A stretch of DNA of 64,000 nucleotides from Pegea sp. RAD2-039 (lineage: Eukaryota > Chordata > Thaliacea > Salpida > Salpidae). This document shows, in pieces, positions 49,393-58,971 of the stretch. The notes under the pieces are model-generated. The model ran no database searches and was not told the origin of the DNA. It worked only from the letters and a program-made list of their open reading frames with translations. A program made the position numbers and the translations under genes. Every line of letters begins with the position of its first letter. Position 1 is the stretch's first letter. The stretch spans positions 124,001 through 188,000 of the forward strand of contig JAQGEQ010000061.1 of assembly GCA_034620365.1 (NCBI GenBank), written 5' to 3'.

Positions 49393-50285
49393 ATGTTTTT
49401 GGTGTTTGTAAAGTACGTTATAAGAGATCTTTTACCTAACTATTTGAGAACAGTTCCGATCCCCAGATCTTGTAAGGAAGTTTTTTTGTTAACATGTGAG
49501 TTCATACTTGAGTAAAATAACTTAAGAAATAATCTCTTGTTTAAATGGTTTGTTGTACATCACGAGAAGTCTCTGCTTTTTTTTTATTAAAACAAACAAA
49601 GGAAGTGCAACTTTAATTTACTAATCTACTTTTTTATAGTGTGAATATATAAGCTTTGTGATATATGTAAATTATTCAAATTTATTATTACAGGGGATGA
49701 AGCTGTACAAATACTAACATTTACTGCAACTTGCACCTGCATCATTTGTGCTTTTTATCAAACTCAATCTAAAAATGTATCCTCACAAACGATTGATTTT
49801 AGGAATGTTGAAAACTTTGCTATAGAAATCGATGATAGAAAAACGTTGAAGTTTTGTAGATGTTTAAAATCAACACAGGTTTGTATCATTTAACAGAAGG
49901 AAATCTATTTTTATAATTAATATTAAAAACTACTTCTAACAGCACCCAGTTAAATAGCTTAGAAAATAATCTTGAATTGTTTAAAAAATATTTATGTTAT
50001 GTTTTTGGTAGTATCTATAATATTTAAATAAAACTTCTGTATAAAAAATTACTAAACTAAATGGTTTTATTTCCTCCAGTAACAATAATTATAATTCCTT
50101 TTTATTCACTAAAAGATTATATATTATAAACAATTGTTAATTTGTAGTTTCCTTACTGTGATGGGTCCCATAATGCATTCAATAATAATTCTAGTGAAGA
50201 TATATTCCCTTTGGTTGTTACTAAACGAATGGACGTTCCTCTTTATTATGCAGAGCAAAACAAACCTGAAAATAAAACAGATTAA
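49393..50285 (+). CDS. CISD2: CISD2-like CDGSH iron-sulfur protein, copy B (intact)
   Basis: Exons 49393-49495, 49694-49878 and 50148-50285 give 141 residues. Exon 1 is again 103 nt with the same phase and carries NYLRTVPIP. The hydrophobic segment in exon 2 (AVQILTFTATCTCIICAFY) is less like CISD2 than in copy A. The cluster-binding motif is complete: CRCLKSTQ then FPYCDGSH over the exon 2/3 junction. The C-terminal part is more diverged and longer (RMDVPLYYAEQNKPENK). An acceptor-like tattgtcag ends 11 nt before the ATG. It is probably an older paralogue of copy A rather than a recent duplicate. Confidence 0.87.
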
Positions 50286-50431
50286 TCAAATTTTTCAAGT
50301 AGTCTGTTTAATAAAGACAAAGTTTTACGTTCTTTGATCTGTAAATTACATTTTGTTCTAGTTTCAGAGAAATCAATGTGTACTTCCAAATCAATATTTC
50401 AAATAAACAGAAATCTACTTATTATAGCAAA

Positions 50432-50600
50432 CGCGAAAGAGAGTGCCTGAAAAGAGCAACTTTCACTTACACACATTCTCACAAACAACATAATTATTAT
50501 ATATAATTAAGATAGAAAACATGGATGTGATACATGGCATTTCAATAGTCCCCATACAATATATCAGTGAATTACATAGAGTATTAATAATATAAAAAGG
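50432..50600. repeat. dispersed repeat, copy 2
   Basis: Second copy of the sequence at 18795-18965; spacing of the shared blocks is the same. No coding content. Confidence 0.5.
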
Positions 50601-50659
50601 ATTAAAGTTTATGAATGATAATTATGGCAATATTAAAAAGGTTCAACTTCAAGTTGAAT

Positions 50660-50835
50660 AACACGAGTTATTCTAACATGACAATGTCTGATGGCAGCTG
50701 GTTCCATGAACTAATTGTGCGGTATAAAAATAATTCTCTAATTAAAATATGAAGTGATAAGGGCTTACAAAAGTGACGTCTGTCGTCTGAGGATATATAA
50801 CTTGAGAGAAGGACTAATGGAGGAGAAAGTATCAA
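50660..50835 (-). mobile_element. LINE ORF2 terminal relic
   Basis: The minus strand reads RRHFCKPLSLHILIRELFL, then TISSWNQLPSDIVMLE and a stop. A W-N-x-L-P-x-x-I-V pattern of this kind is characteristic of the end of many non-LTR retrotransposon reverse-transcriptase proteins. It is a short fragment in a patch of mixed composition that runs to about 51110. Confidence 0.4.
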
Positions 50836-51112
50836 ATTTAAGGTCGAATAAATTGTAAAGAATCAAAAAAATTAGGTCGTAGTTAATCCGCAAAATTACC
50901 AAAGTACCTCAACTTAAGAAACTGCGACGACTTTTACAGCTATATTATTTGATATTAAGTCTTCTACATATAAATTTCATAGATGTTGTCTGAATACATT
51001 CAAATTTTCTAATATCACCAACGTCATATGGCATCCATGCACTGACATTATGTTACATATATAATACCACAGCTAGGTCTTCTATATAAACTGAACAATT
51101 TGTTTGAAATTT

Positions 51113-51490
51113 TAGAATAATAATTTTGTTTCTGATTCTTTAAGCAAGTTCAGAAGTTCTTGTAATAAAATAATATTAATGATCACTTATGTTGTTCTAA
51201 TATTAATTGTACTTTATTGATGAAAATATAACTGATTAAATTTTGTTGTAAAAACTTACTACATTTATTATTTAAACCTTGCTCAGTAGCATTTATCACT
51301 GTAAACTTATCACTTTTATTTAGTGGTGGTAGAAGTTTGCATATATTCAGTATACAAACAGTGTTTTTTGCTGGTGTAGTACAAACTTTTAATCTTAATA
51401 CCAGCGATAGAGCTATTTCGTACAAAAAGTTTCATATAAAAGCTTAAAAGAAAGCCAATTTTGTAAAACTAGCGATTTTACTTGTGAAAC
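51113..51490. repeat. diverged copy of the segment that follows the Fe-S-less CISD gene
   Basis: Clearly similar to 35846-36230 (and 42033-42417): TCACTGTAAACTTATCACTT, TTATTTAGTGGTGGTAGAAG and GTAGTACAAACTTTTAATCT occur in the same order. It is more diverged than units 1-3 are from each other. So an older duplication of the array reached to just upstream of the mutase gene. Confidence 0.75.
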
Positions 51491-51744
51491 TTAAAAGTTA
51501 AAGATAGAAACAAATAGCTTTTAAATAAAGTCTTTTATTAGAGATTTAATTATGAGTCAAGTAATTTATACTAAAATGTTTGTCCGTTCTAAAGTTAAGC
51601 TTTTAAGAAACTAACCACAACCTAAGTAAAGTTTAATAAGCAATAGCAATATTTTGTGAAATCGAGGGTATTCCCCAGACCTAAAATAAATTTGTTGTTC
51701 TCCAAGGATGTTTGGATAATATTGAATTTACTTTCTTTTAAATT

Positions 51745-54700
51745 ATGTCGAAATTATTCACCGATTCCTCTTTATTAATTCGTATGAGATATTTGCTACA
51801 AAATCGACTTTTCTCCCAATGTAAAACACCATTAAATGAAGAATGGGTTGCATTAGCAACAAAGCAGTTAAAAGGAGTTAATCCTGAAGAAAAGTTAACT
51901 TGGAAAACTCCGGAAGGAATTTCTATAAAACCTTTTTATTCTAAAGATGATGTCAAAGATTTCCCGGAAGAAATTTCTGGTCAGTTTTAAAAATCTTAAC
52001 TTATGTTACAATAATAACAAATTTGTTACTAAGTTGAAAACTAAGTTTTGTTTATCAATTTTATAAAAACATTTTGGTTTTAGTCTTCACATTTTAGAAA
52101 AAATTTTCATCAACATCATTTAAATCATATTAATTTGTAAATTGTTTTTTTTTTCTAATTTTTTGATCATTATACCATTAAACATAGTTATTTTAGAGTA
52201 AAAAAGATAATCTTATAAAATAATTAAATATGATTTTTATAAATTTTTTGATAAAGAAGAGAATAGTTATTTTTTATACTATAAATTAAAAAAAATTTTG
52301 ATAATAAGTAATTTAACTATTTGATATTATTTGTAGGTAAATACCCATATACTAGAGGTCCATATCCTACTATGTATGCCAATCGTCCATGGACTATTAG
52401 ACAATATGCTGGGTTTAGTACTGTAGAAGAAAGTAACCAATTTTATAGGTTTGAATTTAGTGCTTTGAGTTTATTTTTCTATGATTTTTATAAATAATTA
52501 ATCAAAAATTCACAGAGATAACATAAAAGCAGGCCAACAAGGTTTAAGTGTAGCTTTTGATTTAGCAACTCACAGAGGATATGATTCAGACAATGAAAGA
52601 GTAAAAGGTGATGTTGGAATGGCAGGTGTTGCCATCGATACAGTTGAAGATGTCATCAGGTTTCTAATTAATTGATTGAGAATTTTTTTATAATCTTTTT
52701 AATGATAATTGAAGCATGTGCATCTTTCATAAACCTGTCCAAAAAGAAGTTAAACTCTGATTCTTATCTTAAATCGTTCTTCTGTTTCTTATTCTTTTTT
52801 TATATTTCCTTATCTTGCATGTTTTCAGATTATTTCAAGGAATTCCTTTGGACAAAATGTCAGTTTCTATGACAATGAATGGAGCGGTTTTACCAATTTT
52901 GGCAATGTTTATTGTAGCAGGTGAAGAACAAGGTGTATCTCCATCTCAGTTGACTGGAACCATCCAAAATGATATTTTAAAAGGTAATTTGTTAACCTTT
53001 GCTTCATCTGAAGTAAATACAAGGTAGTGGCAATTCACTCATAGTTGAAGAAGATACTTTTCACGCTCGGTAGGTGGCGTTATATAGCGCGATATGAGGT
53101 ACCGTCGTCGACGAGGTGGGGTTCGAAGCCACGAAGTCAAATGAAATCAATTGAACTTATCATCACTTTTAGTATTCTAATAAATTATAAACTTTATAAT
53201 TCTAATTATTATAATTGAAATATATATTTCAGAATTTATGGTTCGAAACACCTACATCTACCCTCCTAAACCATCTATGAGAATTATTGCCGATATTTTT
53301 GCTTTTACTTCAAAAAATATGCCAAAGTAGATACATGATCAATTGCTTCCATAGTCAACTGATCTTCTTCTTCAGATTCAACAGTATCTCGATCAGTGGA
53401 TATCACATGCAGGAGGCAGGTGCTGACACTGTTCTTGAGTTAGCTTACACAATTGCTGATGGCATCGAATATTGTAGAACTGGATTAAAGGTTAGATTTG
53501 TTTCCACGACTTCTTTCCTATCATCTATTAACAGGCTGGTCTCGACATCGACAACTTCGCTCCTCGTTTATCCTTCTTCTGGGGAGTCGGGATGAATTTT
53601 TATATGGAAATTGCCAAGATGAGAGCAGCGCGAAGACTCTGGGCGCATTTAATCACCAAACATTTCCAACCCAAAAACCCCAAATCTTGTCTTCTCAGAA
53701 CTCATTCACAAACATCAGGTTAGTAAAGCGCGAAGCAAAGCACGTGACTAAGTTGCCACGTGGCTAGGATGGTCCTTAACTGAACAAGATCCCTACAACA
53801 ACATCATCCGGACCACAATAGAAGGGATGGCAGCTGTTTTCGGGGGCACCCAGTCCCTTCATACCAACTCTTTTGATGAAGCTCTCGGATTACCAACAAT
53901 TGAAAGCGCGCGGATTGCGCGTAATACTCAGATCATTCTCCAGGTGATTCCTCTAACATCCTTATCATCTTTAAGATGGTATCTTTTAGGAAGAGACTGG
54001 AATCCCAAAAGTGATTGATCCTTGGGGAGGATCTTATATGATGGAGAGTCTCACTACAGATATCTATGAAGCTGCTTTGAAGGTAAGGATCAGATAAAGA
54101 TCAGATTCGGATGATGATGGTTGAGCAGATCATAGAAGAGATTGAAGACATTGGAGGAATGGCTCAAGCAGTATCAGAGGGAATCCCGAAGCTTCGAATC
54201 GAAGAATGTGCTGCTAAGAGACAAGCTCGGATCGATTCAGGTGAGTCCGGCTGACGTCATCGAAATTGAATCCACTGATGACGTCATCAGGAAACGAGAC
54301 CATCGTCGGGGTGAACAAGCATCGATTAGCGAAGGAAACCCCGATTGAAGTCCTTTCCATCGACAACTCAACGGTTCGTAGCAGTCAAGTAGCCAAGCTA
54401 GAAGCAATAAGAAGAGATAGGGATGAAGATGAGGTCCAGAGATGTTTGGGAGCATTGACCCAAGCTGCCAGGTCTGTCTCTGTCCATATGTCCCTCATAA
54501 TTGACTGATTTCTTGGCAGAGAGGACGGGAACTTGTTACTGAAGTCTGTGGATTGCGCAAGAGTTCGATGCTCCGTTGGTGAGATCACATCCGCTCTTGA
54601 AGAGGTCTTTGGAAGATATAAAGCTGTGGATCGACTTGTCAGTGGGGCTTACAGGTGTGGTACTGTCCCTGGTTGATGGTCACCAACTGTTTGTTTGTTT

Positions 54701-55299
54701 GTTTGTTAGAAGTGAATTTGGTGAAAGTTCAGAGATCACAACAGCCATGGACAGAGTGAAAAAGTTTAATGAAGAAGATGGACGGAACCCAAGAATCTTA
54801 GTGGCCAAAATGGGACAAGATGGTCACGACCGTGGTGCCAAAGTTATCGCGACTGGCTTCGCGGACTTGGGCTTTGATGTCGATGTTGGTCCTCTTTTCC
54901 AGGTGCTCATGAAACTCTTGTAATCAGTTGATTGATGTAGTTGTTGTTGATAGACACCACAAGAGGTCGCTATTCACGCTGTAGATGCAGATGTACATTG
55001 TGTGGGAGTTAGCTCCCTTGCTGCAGGACATAAAACTCTCATCCCGGAGTTGATATCTGATCTTGCTAATTTAGGAAGATCTGATATCCTTGTGATTGCT
55101 GGAGGTAAAAAGTGCTAAGATCTCATGAAAAGATCTTCATCTTCATCTTTTAGGAGTCATTCCGCCTCAAGATTACGATTTTTTATACGAAGCTGGTGTT
55201 TCCGCGATATTTGGTCCAGGAACCAGACTCCCTCTTGCTGCAGTTGAAGTGATGAATAAAATAGAAGAAAAAATTGTAGAAATGAAAAAAGTTGAATAA
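51745..55299 (+). CDS. MMUT: methylmalonyl-CoA mutase, mitochondrial, B12-dependent (15 exons)
   Basis: Exons: 51745-51979, 52337-52448, 52516-52659, 52829-52983, 53233-53326, 53376-53490, 53535-53718, 53768-53943, 53990-54082, 54129-54240, 54291-54471, 54520-54654, 54710-54902, 54954-55104, 55154-55299; 741 residues (human 750). The enzyme turns L-methylmalonyl-CoA into succinyl-CoA in the mitochondrial matrix, the last step of propionate breakdown. The TIM-barrel domain is recognisable ([49 protein letters not shown]), and the C-terminal cobalamin domain has the DxHxxG motif in [10 protein letters not shown] with His618 as cobalt ligand. The N-terminus ([12 protein letters not shown]) is basic and amphipathic, suiting mitochondrial import. 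Exons 1-6 use AT-rich codons and mostly longer introns; exons 7-15 are GC-richer with mostly 45-55-nt introns. Confidence 0.97.
53085..53140 (+). repeat. tRNA-like fragment in mutase intron 4
   Basis: A GC-rich patch in the largest-but-one mutase intron (52984-53232) contains GTGGGGTTCGAAGCCAC, which includes a perfect B-box core and four pairs of a T-arm. No matching A box or acceptor stem is clear, so it is more likely a SINE remnant than a tRNA gene. It is not the SINE family of copies A-D. Confidence 0.3.
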
Positions 55300-55300
55300 A
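55295..55300 (+). terminator. mutase poly(A) signal overlapping the stop codon
   Basis: GAATAAAT: the AATAAA includes the TAA stop, implying a very short 3' UTR. No better hexamer lies within the next 100 bases. Confidence 0.4.
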
Positions 55301-55770
55301 TATTCGCTGAAATTATCTCGATGGTTTTTGAACTTTTATAAAAGTAGTTTGAAGTTGTTAGAAGTTAGGAACAAACTTTTGATACAAACAAATAAGAAGA
55401 AGCCGAGGTGTTGAAGATTACAGCCACCCCGGGTTCATTTCAGTGTAGATTAGAAGTATTGTGTGATTAGCTGATCGATTTGATCATCAAGTAGTTTTGT
55501 GGTTGGAAGTTGATAATTTATTAAAAGAAGATTTCTATTTTAGTGATAATCGAAAATTTTGTTGTGAGAATTTACTAAAAGTTTTTTGAAGTTTCAGAAA
55601 CTATTTCATCAATATGACTTTTAAAAAATATATAAAATTCTTGTAAGATTCTCATCATTATCTAATTAAGATTATAGAAGGTCTTGTTTTACAAGGACTC
55701 TGATCTTAGAATACGTTTAAACTGATCTCGAAGCTAATCAAAAGCAAAACAACAAATTTGCATAAACTTG
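55301..55770. other. spacer between convergent MMUT and LONP2
   Basis: About 470 nt separate the two 3' ends. A short GC-richer patch (GAAGCCGAGGTGTTGAAG, CAGCCACCCCGGGTTC) lies at 55385-55435; no gene seen. Confidence 0.5.
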
Positions 55771-55776
55771 TTTATT
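55771..55776 (-). terminator. LONP2 poly(A) signal candidate
   Basis: AATAAA on the minus strand starts 9 nt after the LONP2 stop codon; if used, the 3' UTR is very short, as seems the case for the mutase. Confidence 0.35.
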
Positions 55777-55784
55777 TAATGAAA

Positions 55785-58700
55785 TTACAAATTGGACTGA
55801 ACTCTAAAGCGAAAAGGAGAAAGATCAAAATCATCAAAGGCAGTTTGAAAGACTTCTTCAATCGTCGAAACATAATAAAATCGAAGTGAAGATCTAATCT
55901 CCTCCGAAAGATCTTCTTCTACATCCTTCTTATTTGCTAACGGAAGAATCACTTGATCATAATTAAGTCTATGTGCCGCGAGAACTTTCTCTTTGATTCC
56001 ACCAACCTAAGAAATGAAAATAAGATTTGAAGTGAGATGAAGACTTTACCGGAAGTACAACTCCACGGAGTGTAATCTCTCCTGTCATCACTACGTCATC
56101 ACGAACAAGTTTTCCGGATAGCAACGAGTACAACGATGTTGCCAAGGTAACACCAGCTGAAGGACCATCTTTTGGTATTCCACCAGAAGGCAAATGAATG
56201 TGGTAGTTGAAATGATTGATATCGACTAGAAAGAGAGATGAGCAACCAACCAACTAACCAACTATTAGTTGCAACCTTTTAATTGTAATTTGCTCAAATT
56301 GTTTTGAATCCACGAAAGCGCGATATGAGCAGACTCTTTCAAAACATCACCAAGTTGACCAGTTAGTTTAACATTTGTTTGTTGCTTGTGTTCATGTTTC
56401 AACGTTCGGACACTCTCAACCACCATCACGTGACCACCAGTGGGTGTGTACGACAAGCCAGTGGCACAACCACTTTGTCGTAGCTGGTACTCGTTTCTAT
56501 CTTCTGAGTATTTCTCCTGACCTGAAAAAGATGATCACTAGAAGGTGATAGTTGCCACTAGAGGGCTAACCAAAAATTTTCTTCAAGACTTCTTTGGACA
56601 ACTCTTCCACATATTCATCATCTTCTCCAATTAACTACAAATGATTGATGACGTCACAAACAGTGATGACGTCATGTGACTGACCTCAACAATAATGTAA
56701 CGAGAAACAGCTGCTAAATGACGATCAAGATCTCGAACACCGGCTTCGCGCGTGTAACCGGTGATGAGCGCGCGTACAAAGTCACGTGACAAGATGATAT
56801 CTCTACTGATCCGATGAAGTCTCTTCTGTTTTGGGAAGAGGAATCTCTGCGCGATCTCAATCTTTTCCTCCGTACTGTAACCACTGATCTGTAAATCCCA
56901 TGTGATTAGGATCATGTAAAGATCATCAAAGATCTCACTTTAATCGTCTCCATTCGATCCCGAAGAGCAATTGGGATGTCATGTTGGATGTTGGCGGTGG
57001 TGATGAAGATACAAGATGAAAGATCAAAAGGGAAGTTGAGATAATTATCAACAAATTCACAATTTTGTTCCGGATCTAAGACTTCAAGAAGAGTCGATGC
57101 CAAATTGCCCGAATCACCAGTCCCTGGACCACAAGCCATCTAATTATAATAAACTAACTGGTCCATAACTACCTGATTCACACCATCCTAGCTTGTCCAC
57201 TTCATCCAGGACAATTACTGGATTACTTGTCCCACAAGCCTTTAGGGCGTTAATTATCTTTCCACACATTGATCCCACATATGTCCTCCGAGTTCCTCGG
57301 ATCAAATCCCGGTCACTCGCCCCACCTGTCACCAACATGACGTCATCAACGCAATTATGACGTCATCACCTCATTACCAAGAGCGATGCGATGATATTTT
57401 CTGCCAAGAGAAGAAGCAATGGACCGGGCCACACTGGTTTTGCCTACTCCTGGTGGTCCGACCAGGCATAAGATGGGATGGGACCCACTTTTTGTTGCAT
57501 CTTTCCCGCCTTGCTTCGCGATAAACTTTTGGACAGCAATGTAATCGATCAATCGTTTTTTGACCTTTTTCATCGCGTAGTGGTCCGCATTTAGTGACCG
57601 CTGAACGTCATCCAGGCTCACACTGTTACAAAGAATATTAGAGTAGATGGATACGTGGACAGGGAGATGAAGTACTTGTCCTCTGAGACTACGCCCCAGG
57701 GTAATTGGGACACCAAAGTCAGATAATCAAAGATCTTCATCTGTTCTGAAGTTAAAAAGCTCTTTTGTTCGATTGCATTCACATCATCAGCAAGGATCTG
57801 TTGAAGATGAAGATCAGACGAGAAGATTAAATGATGAGGATCACATTTCTAATATCTTCTGGGATCGGGAGCTTCTCTAACTTCTTTAACAAGACTCGAA
57901 CATCTGATGAAGATATCAATCAAAATATCAACTTTTCAATTTTGATGTTTTTTCTACTTTGCTGATCAGAAGTAGGTTTTAAGAGACTTTTTGATGTCTT
58001 CAGATCTTCATCTTTTTCTTTATAAGCTGAATCAGATGTCTTGTAAATTACTCATAATGTCCAGATCATCTCACCTGGAGGCTTCTTCTTTACAACAATC
58101 GTTGAATCATTCAAACTTTCTTCCTTCAGAGTTTGATAGATGAAGATCAGGCGATCTCTGTAATCAGTCAATTGTAGGACCTACAAAAAGATCTTTAATT
58201 GAATCCAGATGAAGATCAACTCACTTGACGCTTCTCTTTGTCACCTAAATGCAAGAAAGTAGCCACAACATCAGGTAAAGCTTCTTCTTTTATGGAATAT
58301 AGCATTTGTTGCATGTTGGCAATCACACTCTTCATGTTAGCCTCATCTGTCATATTTCGAAAAAAAACCTCTATTGCCAGATCACAAATCTTCTTGAAGA
58401 TTTTTTTTACTTCATCTTTATTAAACGTTCCACCAGGATCATTACTCAGAAAATTTTGTGGGAAAACCTCAACCTGAAAGCGATTTTTTTTTTGATAATT
58501 TCAAAGTTTTTAAAACAAACTTTACATCAGCTCTTAGAAAAGGATCCATTTGAATCATCTTCTTCACTGAAAACCTCCGAACTCCTTGAACAGATATCGA
58601 GATCTTTTCATTCTTTATCCCGGATTTTACAAAATCACAAAAAGTTCCAATCGAGTCTTCATCATTAATCAAACCAAACCAAATTTTATCATTTCCTTTT

Positions 58701-58892
58701 CGATTATTCAAGTTGTTAAGCCTCATTTTTATCAGACCTTCAATTGCCCGAATATTTCTAAGATCTTGAACTAAGAAAAGAAAAGTTTTAAAAAAGGGTC
58801 TGAAGAAGATGAGACTGACCTTGGATGTCTACAAGATTTCCAGGCAACACAACTGCATCAGATTTCAACAAAATCAAATTTTTTTCAATCAT
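55785..58892 (-). CDS. LONP2: Lon protease, peroxisomal type (LONP2), 15 exons
   Basis: Exons high-low: 58892-58820, 58770-58526, 58473-58225, 58180-58075, 58026-57958, 57903-57845, 57797-57676, 57622-57378, 57325-57173, 57123-56939, 56888-56685, 56634-56571, 56521-56276, 56225-56050, 56006-55785; 805 residues (human LONP2 852). This is an ATP-dependent serine protease. An N-terminal substrate domain is followed by AAA+ motifs: Walker A GPPGVGKT, Walker [10 protein letters not shown], and a typical sensor region [17 protein letters not shown]. The protease domain has the Ser-Lys dyad, Ser in PKDGPSAG and Lys in GGIKEK, 43 residues apart as in E. coli Lon. There is no mitochondrial presequence, and the protein ends in SNL, which resembles a PTS1 peroxisomal signal. 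It should degrade damaged or unprocessed peroxisomal proteins. Exon 58026-57958 is deduced from phase and flanking 48- and 54-nt introns. Confidence 0.94.
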
Positions 58893-58971
58893 TTTTATTA
58901 AATTTCTGAAGAACAAAAAAACAACTTTTTATCGCGAATTAAAAAGAAAAATAAAAGAAAATAAAAGTGTT
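58893..58971 (-). promoter_or_regulatory. 79-nt gap between RBM19 stop and LONP2 start, with acceptor-like site
   Basis: Reading on the minus strand, the RBM19 stop is followed by a T-rich stretch, gttcttcag at 58906-58914, 13 nt of leader (AAATTTAATAAAA) and the LONP2 ATG. A pyrimidine tract plus CAG directly before the start of the downstream gene of a close same-strand pair is what a trans-splice acceptor in an operon would look like. A normal promoter would have little room here. Confidence 0.5.

Noticed and set aside
54690..54709. TTTG microsatellite as a separate repeat feature
   Set aside because: It is just the pyrimidine tract before the MMUT exon 13 acceptor, only about five units long.
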